Assembly: GCA_963665185.2 (NCBI GenBank)
Contig: CAXXPO010000021.1
Location: forward strand, 1-64,000
Length of the DNA stretch: 64,000 nt
Origin: G963665185 sp963665185
GTDB lineage: Bacteria; Desulfobacterota; Desulfovibrionia; Desulfovibrionales; Desulfovibrionaceae
Reading direction: 5' to 3'
Shown here piece by piece: positions 42,441-50,532 of the stretch. Numbering within the stretch: the first letter of the stretch is position 1; each line of letters begins with the position of its first letter. The notes under the pieces are model-generated. The model did not search any database, was not told the DNA's origin, and saw only the letters and a program-made list of their open reading frames with translations. The position numbers were made by a program, and so were the translations under genes.

Positions 42441-44027
42441 ATGCGCTCCCTGGTCATCAATCTCACCCGTTTCGGCGATCTGCTGCAAACCCAGCCAGCC
42501 ATATCCGCTTTGGCTGCGCAGGGGGAAACCGGCGTGGTCTGCCTGGAGAATTTCGTTCAGGCCACAGGGCTGCTTTCCGACCTTTCCGCCGTGTACAGCC
42601 TGCCGTCCGCAAAACTCCTTCATCTGACCAACACAGCCTGGCCGCAGGCCGTGGGGGAATTGCGGCAGTGGGCCGACAATGTCTGGAGGGAGTTCCAGCC
42701 CGATGCCGTGGTCAATCTCACGCCATCGTTGCCCGGACGTCTGCTTTCCCGGTATTGGAGCGATGCCCGCAACGTGGGAATGGGACTGGATGAACTGGGT
42801 TTTGCCGCCAATGCCACTCCCTGGGCTGATTTTTTGCAAACCGCCAGCACCAGCCGGGGATGCAGTCCGTTCAACGTGGCGGATCTGTTCCGGTACGTGG
42901 CCGGAATGGGGGCTTTTCCGGGGTGTTTCCACCTGCGGCGTCCCGGAAAGGAAACCATGCGGACCGTGGGGGCGTTGCTCGGGGCCGTTTCCCCGGCTGT
43001 TTCAAAGGAGATTCTTTTTTCCGGCTCTCCGAGATACGTCGGCATGCAGCTTGGAGCCAGCGAGGCTCGTCGCCGTTGGCCGCTGGAATATTTCGTCGCC
43101 CTGGGAGAACACCTGGCCCTGTCGGGCGTGGTTCCCGTTCTGCTTGGCGGGCCGGGTGAAAGGACGTTGGCGGAACGCTACACCCTGGCCGCGCAGCATT
43201 TCCATGTGGACTGCGTAGGCAGAACCTCCCTGGAAGAACTTGCCGGAGTGCTCGCGTCCGTGCACCTTCTCGTGACCAACGACACGGGGACCATGCATCT
43301 GGCTGCCGGGTTGGGAACTCCCATTCTGGCCATTTTCCTGTGCACGGCCCAGCCTTGGGACACCGGTCCCTACCTGGCCGGAAGTCTTTGCCTGGAGCCG
43401 GACATGGTCTGCCATCCCTGCGCCTTCGGCACCTCCTGCCCATATGACCATGGCTGCCGCTGGACCATCACCCCGCAGGCCGTGGCGGAATTCGTGGTGA
43501 ATCACCTGGAGACCGGGCAATGGGGGGAATGGAAGGCGTCGATGCAACCTGATTCCGGACTGCGGGGGTGGCGCAGCGGTTTTGACGACCACGGCTTCAT
43601 GGCCTTGGAGCCTCTTCCAGGCCAACCCGTTGGCGACCGCGAAATCTGGATTACTCTGCAACGTATCTTCTATCGTCAATTTCTCGACGGCCAGCCTGTC
43701 GACCTGCCTGTCCAGACCGTGCGGCAGCTCAGTTCCCAGGCCCGGGAAGCCATCCGGGCCACGCTCAACGAAGCCCGGGCCGTGGTCGCGCTTTTGGGGA
43801 AACAGGCGCTGGTCCTGTCCCAGGTTCCTCGACCTGCACTCAAAAACAAGTTTCTTGCCTATTGGCAGCGGCTCTGCTCGCTGCTTACGGAAAGCAGCCA
43901 TTTCAGCCCCATGGGGCGGCTCATGCTTTCCCAGGCCCAGGAAGAGGGCGGGTCGCTTCAGCGCATCATTGCCATTCTGCAAAGCTACGAGGGACTGTTC
44001 ACCGGAATCTTGGAGGGAATGGGATAG
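42441..44027 (+). CDS. Glycosyltransferase family 9 protein with C-terminal extension
   Basis: A 528-residue heptosyltransferase-like protein. The N-terminal RSLVINLTRFGDLLQTQPAI is the GT9 start, and the donor-site region shows VGMQLGASEARRRWPLEYF and TNDTGTMHLAAGLGTPILAI. GT9 enzymes usually have about 320-360 residues. Residues about 360-528 are an added part, mostly helical in appearance, with no motif I know. It could act on lipopolysaccharide or on another surface glycan. The ATG at 42441 gives the family start; a much longer upstream frame overlaps thiE. Confidence 0.82.
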   Translation: MRSLVINLTRFGDLLQTQPAISALAAQGETGVVCLENFVQATGLLSDLSAVYSLPSAKLLHLTNTAWPQAVGELRQWADNVWREFQPDAVVNLTPSLPGRLLSRYWSDARNVGMGLDELGFAANATPWADFLQTASTSRGCSPFNVADLFRYVAGMGAFPGCFHLRRPGKETMRTVGALLGAVSPAVSKEILFSGSPRYVGMQLGASEARRRWPLEYFVALGEHLALSGVVPVLLGGPGERTLAERYTLAAQHFHVDCVGRTSLEELAGVLASVHLLVTNDTGTMHLAAGLGTPILAIFLCTAQPWDTGPYLAGSLCLEPDMVCHPCAFGTSCPYDHGCRWTITPQAVAEFVVNHLETGQWGEWKASMQPDSGLRGWRSGFDDHGFMALEPLPGQPVGDREIWITLQRIFYRQFLDGQPVDLPVQTVRQLSSQAREAIRATLNEARAVVALLGKQALVLSQVPRPALKNKFLAYWQRLCSLLTESSHFSPMGRLMLSQAQEEGGSLQRIIAILQSYEGLFTGILEGMG

Positions 44028-44205
44028 CAGGCTGTTGAAAAATGCAGGACAGCCGCGTTGCATCAAAAATATTCCAGCGTTCCGGGAACTTCGCGCCAGT
44101 CTTTTTTTCGCGTCTTGCTCACTTTTTTCTGAACGGGCGATAGCGCACAAACCGTGTTTCATCCTTTACGAAGTTGTTTTCTTGCTTGGTATGGACGGAG
44201 TCATG

Positions 44206-44248
44206 AAAAACTCCCGGCATGAATGCTCCATTCATGCCGGGAGTTTTT
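44206..44248 (+). terminator. Strong Rho-independent terminator after GT9 gene
   Basis: A perfect 20-bp stem (44206-44225 with 44229-44248) with a three-base loop ends in six T. It closes the thiamine-GT9 unit. The rest of the 302-base gap 44028-44329 holds no gene apart from the promoter-like site listed next. Confidence 0.95.
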
Positions 44249-44260
44249 TATGGAAGTTTC

Positions 44261-44276
44261 TGGCATGGATTTTGAA
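44261..44276 (+). promoter_or_regulatory. Sigma-54-like promoter
   Basis: TGGCATGGATTTTGAA keeps the -24 TGGCA and the TTG of the -12 box at the right spacing, but has GA in place of the usual GC. It lies just after the terminator and 54 bases before the next ATG. Flagellar genes often use sigma-54 in this group. Confidence 0.4.
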
Positions 44277-44329
44277 TATCACTTCGCAGAGACAGCCATG
44301 CGTGCAATATTTGCAGGAGGAGAGTCAAG

Positions 44330-44929
44330 ATGATCACAGTGGATGGAAAGCAGATGGATCTGCATATCGACAACTTCGACAATCTTGAACAGCTTTTGGT
44401 CAAGGTTGTGCAAGGTGATTTGTTGAGCAACCGCGTTGTTACCGACGTGTTTGTAAACAACGAAGCGTTTTCCGAAATTTACCCCCATCAGGCCGAGGAC
44501 ATCGAGTCTGACACCATTGAGTCTGTGGAAATCAAAACCATGGATTCCAAGGAAATGGCGGTCAACATCACGCGAGAACTGTACAAGGTCATCCGCGTGA
44601 TGGAAAGCGGAGCCAGAGAAGTGTCGGAGCTGTTCCGCCAGGCCGACGACGCCGAAGGGCTGGACTTGTTTCAGGACCTTCTGGACGTGACCCGCGATTT
44701 CTTCGGAATGGTCGGCGTGTTGCGCAACGAGTTCAGCCTGTCCGAGCACAAGGTGCTCAACGACGCGGTTGAAGAACTTTCGAATTTGTTCAGCGAAATG
44801 GTGGAAGTCACCGAGAACGAAGACTGGATACTTTTGGCCGACCTGCTCGAGTACGAGTATATTCCGGCGGTTACCCGTTGGAAATCCGTAGTGGCCAAGT
44901 TGCGCGAGGACCTGCGCGAAACAAAGTAG
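44330..44929 (+). CDS. Conserved-looking protein of unknown function
   Basis: I do not recognise a family for this 199-residue acidic protein. The first 75 residues look beta-rich (ITVDGKQMDLHIDNFDNLEQ, then DTIESVEIKTMD). The rest is predicted all-helical and acidic (ELFRQADDAEGLDLFQDLLD, DAVEELSNLFSEMVEVTE). No signal peptide or membrane segment is visible. AGGAGGAG precedes the ATG. It is followed 64 bases later by a chaperone-like gene, and a flagellar role is a guess from that pairing. Confidence 0.7.
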   Translation: MITVDGKQMDLHIDNFDNLEQLLVKVVQGDLLSNRVVTDVFVNNEAFSEIYPHQAEDIESDTIESVEIKTMDSKEMAVNITRELYKVIRVMESGAREVSELFRQADDAEGLDLFQDLLDVTRDFFGMVGVLRNEFSLSEHKVLNDAVEELSNLFSEMVEVTENEDWILLADLLEYEYIPAVTRWKSVVAKLREDLRETK

Positions 44930-44993
44930 ACACAGGCAGGTTTTTCCGGGCGGGACGGATTCCGTCCGGACAGCGATCCCAAAGGAGGCAACT

Positions 44994-45347
44994 ATGCCCA
45001 CCAAGTTGGAATTATTGGACAAGGCTCTGGACATGAGCGAGGTCGAGCTGGGCTATCTTGTGGAAGGCGACGTGGACAAGGCCGAACAGGCATCTTCGGA
45101 ACGAGGCGATCTGATTCGTCGAATTCTTTCCATGAATGACGATATGGCCCAGGACCAGCTTTTGGACAAGTTGACCCAGTTGCGGAACATGCAGTCCCGG
45201 CTTACCGCCGAGGCCCGGAAGCTGCATGACCAGTTGCGCACCGACCTTACCCGCGCCAAGCAGGAGTCCAAGAGACATTCCGGCTATGCGAACACCGCCA
45301 CCAAGCGTTCGGTAGGAAGTGGGTATTACTCCGGGTGGCGCGCCTGA
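44994..45347 (+). CDS. FlgN/FliT-like small helical protein
   Basis: A 117-residue, mostly helical cytosolic protein (KLELLDKALDMSEVELGYL to TAEARKLHDQLRTDLTRA) ending in a basic, glycine/tyrosine tail. Size and heptad-like pattern suggest a FlgN- or FliT-type flagellar export chaperone, but no decisive motif is present. AAAGGAGG precedes the ATG. It probably shares a transcript with the gene before it. Confidence 0.55.
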   Translation: MPTKLELLDKALDMSEVELGYLVEGDVDKAEQASSERGDLIRRILSMNDDMAQDQLLDKLTQLRNMQSRLTAEARKLHDQLRTDLTRAKQESKRHSGYANTATKRSVGSGYYSGWRA

Positions 45348-45378
45348 CAAAGGCATACGCAGAAAAAGCACGCAGTCC

Positions 45379-45433
45379 ATACGAAAAAACTCCGTGACCC
45401 CGTTTTCTGGTGGTTCACGGAGTTTTTTCGTAT
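45379..45433. terminator. Terminator with 19-bp stem
   Basis: ATACGAAAAAACTCCGTGA at 45379 is the exact inverted copy of 45415-45433, with a 17-base loop and T6 in the 3' arm. The A-run in the 5' arm lets it work in both directions. It ends the two-gene unit above. Confidence 0.88.
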
Positions 45434-45601
45434 GATGACAGGATGTTGTCATGCGTCACCGCTTTGACGGACAAGGGAGGAGAAGGGAAGGCCGTTCCGA
45501 TCCGAGAGGAAGCCTTGCATTGGCGGTACAGGAAGGCTAAGAGGTTTCTGGTTATTCAAGAATCATCCCCTCGAAACATAGCAAGACGGAGTCAACACAC
45601 T

Positions 45602-46156
45602 ATGCGCCAAAAAGTTATGGTCCTGTTCGCGATTGCCCTTCTGGTCCTTACCGTGGGCTGCAACGAGCAGACCGCCACCGCGCCGGCATCTTCCGGTGTA
45701 GCCCTTGTGGACGCCAACAAGGTATTGCAGGAGTGCGTGCCCGGCAAGGCCGCCATTGCGCACCTGGAAAGCATCGGGAACGACGTGCGCAAGCAGATCG
45801 AGCCTTTGCAGCAGGCAATCAAGGCAGACCAGACCGATCAGGACGCCATGAAGAAGTTTCAGGAGACTCTGAGCAATGCCCAGCAGCTTCTGAACTCCGA
45901 ACAGGACCGTTTGTTCGGTTCGTTGAACAGTGAGTTCAACCAGCGTCTGGAAGATTACCGCAAGGCGCACAATCTCAAGGTTGTCCTGCTCAAGAGCCAG
46001 GTCTTGGCATACGATGCCGCCGCCGACATCACGGATGCCATGATCCAGGAAATGGCCGGAGTGAAGATTTCCCTGGAGGCTCCTGCACAGACCGAGGAAA
46101 AAGCACCGGAGGCCGCTCCCACGGCCGAAGGCGCAGAAGAAAAAAAGGCTGAATAA
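45602..46156 (+). CDS. OmpH/Skp-like lipoprotein
   Basis: A 184-residue secreted protein. The signal peptide MRQKVMVLFAIALLVLTVGC ends in a lipobox (LTVG-C20), so it is probably a lipoprotein. The mature part has VALVDANKVLQEC and a long helical section rich in Q and E, followed by SQVLAYDAAADITDAMI, the general pattern of OmpH/Skp periplasmic chaperones. The last 35 residues are Ala/Glu-rich and probably disordered. It stands alone between two terminators. Confidence 0.75.
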   Translation: MRQKVMVLFAIALLVLTVGCNEQTATAPASSGVALVDANKVLQECVPGKAAIAHLESIGNDVRKQIEPLQQAIKADQTDQDAMKKFQETLSNAQQLLNSEQDRLFGSLNSEFNQRLEDYRKAHNLKVVLLKSQVLAYDAAADITDAMIQEMAGVKISLEAPAQTEEKAPEAAPTAEGAEEKKAE

Positions 46157-46216
46157 TCCGTCAGGAACGGCGGAGAAAGGGGTGCCTCGGCATCCTCCGA
46201 CCGGTGAAAAGACAAT

Positions 46217-46257
46217 CTTGCAGGTTCCCGCAAACCGTGGGGCCTGCAAGGTTTTTT
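46217..46257 (+). terminator. Rho-independent terminator after the OmpH-like gene
   Basis: CTTGCAGG at 46217 pairs with CCTGCAAG at 46243, with CCC/GGG extending the stem, and six T follow. The next start codon is only 14 bases further on, so that small gene either has its own promoter inside this area or depends on read-through. Confidence 0.85.
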
Positions 46258-46270
46258 ACAGGAGTTTTTC

Positions 46271-46483
46271 GTGGCCAAGGATATGGAATTTTACAAGCAA
46301 TACGTTTTGGACTGCTTCACCCGCCAGGACACCAACAGTCTGCTTATCATGAACATCGTGGCCAATGCCGGTGACGATCTGGAAACAGCAGATCTACCGC
46401 ATATCGTGCCTGCAGTCCGGGAATTGGAACGCGAAGGCAGGCTGCGCCCGGAAGATGCGCGCGGTTACCTGCGGCTTCGCTGA
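46271..46483 (+). CDS. Small protein of unknown function (70 aa)
   Basis: Reads MAKDMEFYKQYVLDCFTRQD, then NSLLIMNIVANAGDDLETAD and VPAVRELEREGRLRPEDARG. It could be a small winged-helix-like fold, but I do not recognise it. The start is GTG with AGGAG six bases upstream. It lies 41 bases before the exonuclease gene and may be co-transcribed with it. Confidence 0.65.
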   Translation: MAKDMEFYKQYVLDCFTRQDTNSLLIMNIVANAGDDLETADLPHIVPAVRELEREGRLRPEDARGYLRLR

Positions 46484-46524
46484 GTTCTGTCCATTCTTCC
46501 CACCACACCAATCACAACGCGGCC

Positions 46525-47367
46525 ATGCTTGAACATACTTTTCTTCATTTGCCAGGAGTAGGCGAAAAAACCGAGACCCGGCTGTGGGATCGTGGTTTTC
46601 TCCACTGGGACGACGTGACCGGGCATGCCGATCCGCCTTTTTCCCGCGCCAAGCGGGGACTTGCCCTGGGCGCCCTGGAAGAGTCGCGGCAGAGGCTGGC
46701 GGCGGGCGACAGTGAATATTTTGCCGAGCGCCTGCCATCAAGCGAGCATTGGCGGCTGTTTTCCGATTTCGGCAGGAGCGTGGCCTATGTGGACATTGAA
46801 ACCACGGGGCTGGGCAATGGTACGGGCGACCACATCACCACCATTGCCCTGTACGACGGGCAGACCGTGAAAACCTACGTGCACGGCCGCAATCTGGAAG
46901 AATTCGAGGACGATATCAGGAATTGTTCCCTGCTGGTCACGTTCAACGGCAAATGTTTCGACGTGCCGTTCATCGAACGGCAGATGCGCATAAAACTGCC
47001 CCAGGCCCACATTGACCTGCGTTTCGTGCTCAAGTCTCTGGGCATCAAGGGCGGGCTGAAGAACTGCGAAAAACTTTTCGGGCTGGACCGTGCCGAACTG
47101 GACGGGGTGGACGGATATTTCGCGGTGCTGCTTTGGAACGAGTTCCTGAACACGGGCAACGAGCAGGCCCTTGAAACCCTGCTGGCATATAACGCCGCGG
47201 ACGTCATCGGCCTTGAGGTGCTGCTGCATCATGCCCTGGCCGCCAAACTGCGGGATACGCCGTTCGGTCCGCACTCTCCGGTGGCTGTTCCTCCGTTGGC
47301 CGAGAACCCCCACACCCCGGACGCGGGGGTGGTGAAGCGCCTGAAGCTTTTGTACTACGGCCTGTAG
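46525..47367 (+). CDS. RNase H-fold exonuclease, YprB-like
   Basis: A 280-residue protein. The first 30 residues, LPGVGEKTETRLWDRGFL, resemble a helix-hairpin-helix. The nuclease core has VAYVDIETTGLGNG (DxE), FNGKCFDVPFIERQM with a second aspartate, HIDLRFVLKSLG, and YNAADVIGLEVLLHHAL with the final aspartate. This is the DEDD order of the RNase_H_2 (YprB) family. Substrate unknown; DNA or RNA trimming is the family expectation. Confidence 0.82.
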   Translation: MLEHTFLHLPGVGEKTETRLWDRGFLHWDDVTGHADPPFSRAKRGLALGALEESRQRLAAGDSEYFAERLPSSEHWRLFSDFGRSVAYVDIETTGLGNGTGDHITTIALYDGQTVKTYVHGRNLEEFEDDIRNCSLLVTFNGKCFDVPFIERQMRIKLPQAHIDLRFVLKSLGIKGGLKNCEKLFGLDRAELDGVDGYFAVLLWNEFLNTGNEQALETLLAYNAADVIGLEVLLHHALAAKLRDTPFGPHSPVAVPPLAENPHTPDAGVVKRLKLLYYGL

Positions 47368-47532
47368 CAGCAGCCGGAGTCCTCGGACATCCGGCTTTAT
47401 TGTTTCCGTAGTTTTTCTGCGTGGCTTCCGTTTACATGGAGTCCACGCTTTTTTCATGGCATCGGCCAGGTTTTTCCGGTGGCTTTTGGTGATGCCCCGG
47501 TGGGACTTGCAATCAAAAAGGGAATGGACTAA

Positions 47533-47550
47533 CCGTTGATTAGTCAACGG
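47533..47550. promoter_or_regulatory. Palindrome, likely MarR operator
   Basis: CCGTTGATTAGTCAACGG is an exact palindrome with 7-bp arms around TTAG. It lies 70 bases upstream of the MarR ATG and just after a TTGCAA sequence at about 47511 that could be a -35. MarR proteins commonly bind TTGA..TCAA palindromes in their own promoters. Confidence 0.65.
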
Positions 47551-47619
47551 ATGAAGGCTCTGTTCTGCCACCTGACAGGGGCAGCCAACGCAAGCATATG
47601 GGCTGGAAGTGAGGAAGTT

Positions 47620-48081
47620 ATGCCGTATCGCAAGGGAAGGCCTGTTTCCTTCGGGTACCGGATCGGATTGCTCGCCAGGCTGCAAAGCCAGCTCTGGACG
47701 CCGCGGGTCGAGGCCCTGGGGCTTCCGTACGCAGGCATTCCGGTCATGGCGGAGTTGTATTTTCTGGGCCGGGAAGCCACGCAGGACGAGCTGGTCACCC
47801 GTCTTGTCCTGGACAAGGCGGCGGTGGCCCGCACTCTCGGAAAACTGGAAGAATGCTCCCTGATCAGTCGTCGGATCAACCCGGAAAACAGGCGGCAGAA
47901 GTTGGTTTCTTTAACGGAAAAGGGACGGGCCTTGAAAAATAAGTTGTACGAACAGCTTAAAATTATGTCGGACAGTTTGGTTGAAGGCTTTAGTTTGGAA
48001 GAGCAGACACTTGCCTTGCAACTTCTTGATCGGATGATTGCAAACATCATGAGGCGTAAGGATGCAAGAGAATATGAATGA
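47620..48081 (+). CDS. MarR-family transcriptional regulator
   Basis: A 153-residue winged-helix repressor. It shows RLQSQLWTPRVEALGLPYAG, then TQDELVTRLVLDKAAVARTL, LEECSLISRRINPENRRQKL and VSLTEKGRAL, the usual MarR recognition helix and wing. The ATG at 47620 follows GTGAGGAAG; longer in-frame starts upstream run through the palindrome. It overlaps the MFS gene by 20 bases, the standard arrangement of an efflux pump and its repressor. Confidence 0.92.
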   Translation: MPYRKGRPVSFGYRIGLLARLQSQLWTPRVEALGLPYAGIPVMAELYFLGREATQDELVTRLVLDKAAVARTLGKLEECSLISRRINPENRRQKLVSLTEKGRALKNKLYEQLKIMSDSLVEGFSLEEQTLALQLLDRMIANIMRRKDAREYE

Positions 48082-49468
48082 AACAGGCGGGACTCAAATT
48101 TCGCCGAGAACCGCCTTGCTTGTTGTATGCGTGGCCCAATTTCTCGGGCCGCTCATGGGATCGGCAGTAGGGATAGCCCTGCCTGCCATAGGGTATGATT
48201 TTTCAGCGGGCGCAGCCATGCTCAGCCGGGTGGAATCGGATTATATTCTGGCTTTTTCGGTCATGTTGCTGCCTGCTGGACGTTTTGGCGACATCAAGGG
48301 GCGGAAAAAGGTTTTTTTCACCGGACTTTTTCTTTTCACCCTGGTTACGGCGGCCTTGCCGCAGGCGTGGTCCATTGAAAGTTTTATCGTCCTGCGCATA
48401 CTTCAAGGTTCCGGCGCGGCCATGATCACAAGCACCAGCATTGCCATTCTCCTGTCCGTATTTCCGCCTGCTTCGCGCGGCCGGGCCATGGGGATTGTGG
48501 TTGCAGCCGTGTATGTGGGGCTGTCCGTCGGGCCGGTGCTGGGCGGCACGATTGTCACGTATATGGGATGGCGCTGGGTTTTTTACGGAGTTTTGCCCGT
48601 GTGTGTTTTCGCTTTGTGGCTCACTGCGACCTCCATGCGCGGAGATTGGTATGGAGACAGACAGGAGACGTTCGATTGGCGGGGGGCGCTGCTGTACATG
48701 GCGGCATTGTGTTCCATGGTGTACGGAGTGATAGGGGCGGGGTCCGGTTTGGTCGGCCATGTCCTTACCGGCGGCGGACTGGCCGGGATGGTTTTTTTTG
48801 TCAGGCTCCAGCGCCGTGCAAAGTATCCCTTGCTGGATGTGTCACTGCTTATTTCCAACAGGGTGTTTGCCTTCAGCAACCTTGCCACGCTCGTCAATTA
48901 TGCTTCGTCCTTTGGCGTTGTGTTTCTCCTGAGTTTGTACCTGCAGTATGTCAGAGGCTTTACACCGCAGGGGGCTGGGATGGTTCTCATTCTGCAACCC
49001 CTTGTACAGGCTGCAATTTCCCCCGGCGCAGGCAAGCTGAGCGATAGGTTTCCTCCGTCCCGTCTGGCCACGCTGGGCATTTTTATGTGCACATGCGGCC
49101 TGGTTTGCGCCTCTTTTATCTCGGTCACAACACCGATTTTTATGATTGGGGCCATTCTGGTGCTTTTCGGGTGCAGTTATGGAATTTTTGCATCTCCCAA
49201 CATGACAGCCATAATGAACAGTGTGACTGCCCGGCATTACGGAATAGCTTCGGGTATGGTCGCCACCATGCGGACCATGGGCATGCTGGTGTGCATGACC
49301 ACGGTGACTTTGATTTTCCGTCTGTACCTGGGGGACACGCCGGTTTCGGCGGAAAGCATTCCGGACTTTGTGAAGAGCCTTCAGGTGCTGTTCATTCTGT
49401 TCAGCTGCCTGAGTCTGGTGGGGGTTTTCCTGTCCATGGTACGGACGTCGCCCAAGGTGGCGGCATAG
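48062..49468 (+). CDS. MFS drug-efflux-type transporter (DHA2-like)
   Basis: A 468-residue inner-membrane protein with many hydrophobic helices (about 14 by eye). The signature between helices 2 and 3 is LLPAGRFGDIKGRKKVF, and the fifth-helix motif VGLSVGPVLGGTIV is the antiporter motif. It belongs with proton-driven multidrug exporters such as EmrB/QacA. It overlaps and is probably controlled by the MarR gene; substrates are unknown. Confidence 0.88.
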   Translation: MQENMNETGGTQISPRTALLVVCVAQFLGPLMGSAVGIALPAIGYDFSAGAAMLSRVESDYILAFSVMLLPAGRFGDIKGRKKVFFTGLFLFTLVTAALPQAWSIESFIVLRILQGSGAAMITSTSIAILLSVFPPASRGRAMGIVVAAVYVGLSVGPVLGGTIVTYMGWRWVFYGVLPVCVFALWLTATSMRGDWYGDRQETFDWRGALLYMAALCSMVYGVIGAGSGLVGHVLTGGGLAGMVFFVRLQRRAKYPLLDVSLLISNRVFAFSNLATLVNYASSFGVVFLLSLYLQYVRGFTPQGAGMVLILQPLVQAAISPGAGKLSDRFPPSRLATLGIFMCTCGLVCASFISVTTPIFMIGAILVLFGCSYGIFASPNMTAIMNSVTARHYGIASGMVATMRTMGMLVCMTTVTLIFRLYLGDTPVSAESIPDFVKSLQVLFILFSCLSLVGVFLSMVRTSPKVAA

Positions 49469-49528
49469 CGGCCTGGATTAAAAAAAGGGAACGCAGGCTG
49501 TTCGGAAGAGGTGGGTGAGCGATTCAGA

Positions 49529-49578
49529 AAAAAAACAGGCTGGCAGGTACTTCCCGGTAAGTGCCAGCCTTGTTTTTT
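49529..49578. terminator. Bidirectional terminator between MFS and EamA genes
   Basis: GGCTGGCA and TGCCAGCC form the core stem, with AAAAAACA on the left and TTGTTTTTT on the right. The A-run and T-run suit both the rightward MFS gene (ends 49468) and the leftward transporter (ends 49629). Confidence 0.88.
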
Positions 49579-49628
49579 GGGGAGCAAAGCCGCAATTTTC
49601 CACTTTCAACCGCCCGGGGCTCCAGGCT

Positions 49629-50507
49629 TCAGCCCCACAGCGAGATGACCACGGCTCCGGCGAACATGACCGTGGCTCCGGCAAGCCGCTGGGGGATGTT
49701 CTCCTCCTGGAAGAAGAGCGCGCCGAAGCCCACGCTGAACAGGCCGGAGAGCCGTTTTACCGAGATCATGTAGGCGGTCTGCACCAGGGACACGGCCCAC
49801 ATGTGCAGCAGGGTGTGGCTCAGGGCCACGCAGCCCAGGAGCAGCCCCGCCTTGGGGCGTTGCAGAAGGATGGAAATACGGATGCGTCCGCCCAACCGCA
49901 GCACGGCCAGGACGAACAGGGCGAAGCTTGCGAAAAAGACCACCCCGCTGAACATCGGTTCGCTCAGGACCACCATTTTTTTTCCCAGGACAGAACATAT
50001 TCCGTACAGGACAGCGGCTGCCAGCATCAGGCGGGAGCCACGCTCCCGGGCAATGGCCTTGAACGGTGCCATGAGGTCGTTTTTCCGAAAGGTGTTCAGG
50101 TTGATGACGTAGCTTCCGGCCACCACCAGTCCGATTCCGGCCAGTCCCGCATTGTTCACGTTTTCGCCCAGAAGCAGATTGCCCGTCAGGATGACGAATG
50201 CCGGTGTGAAGGAGAGAAACGGCATGGTCAGAGACAGGGGGGAAAGGTTGACCGCTGCCATGTGACAGACGAATCCGGCCGCATTGAAGGGCAGGAGAAT
50301 GGCCAGGGTGATCCAGAACTCCATGGACACGTGGGCGGGCCAGGGAATGAGGAAGATTGCGGTCAGCGACAGGGGCAGGGAGTAGAACAGGGGGATGGCA
50401 GTCATGTTCAACGGACTCAGATGACCGAAGAGCCGCTTGGCAAGGGTGGCATCGACCGCGGCCATGAAGGCCACGGACAGGGCCACGGGGAACCAGGGGG
50501 TGGACAT
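49629..50507 (-). CDS. EamA/DMT-family transporter
   Basis: A 292-residue membrane protein with about ten hydrophobic helices in two repeats, the second ending in SVKRLSGLFSVGFGALFFQE and ENIPQRLAGATVMFAGAVVI, the standard EamA end. Family members export metabolites or amino acids. The ATG at 50507 fits the family start; the longer frame overlaps the aldo/keto reductase. It is the last gene of a four-gene leftward operon. Confidence 0.85.
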   Translation of the reverse strand: MSTPWFPVALSVAFMAAVDATLAKRLFGHLSPLNMTAIPLFYSLPLSLTAIFLIPWPAHVSMEFWITLAILLPFNAAGFVCHMAAVNLSPLSLTMPFLSFTPAFVILTGNLLLGENVNNAGLAGIGLVVAGSYVINLNTFRKNDLMAPFKAIARERGSRLMLAAAVLYGICSVLGKKMVVLSEPMFSGVVFFASFALFVLAVLRLGGRIRISILLQRPKAGLLLGCVALSHTLLHMWAVSLVQTAYMISVKRLSGLFSVGFGALFFQEENIPQRLAGATVMFAGAVVISLWG

Positions 50508-50532
50508 TGGGAAAGGTGCTTTCAGGTCGGCT

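Noticed and set aside
44028..44205. Possible REP-like or insertion-sequence remnant beginning CAGGCTGTTGAAAAATGCAG
   Set aside because: The phrase resembles intergenic repeats in some genomes, but no second full copy or terminal repeat was found in the window.
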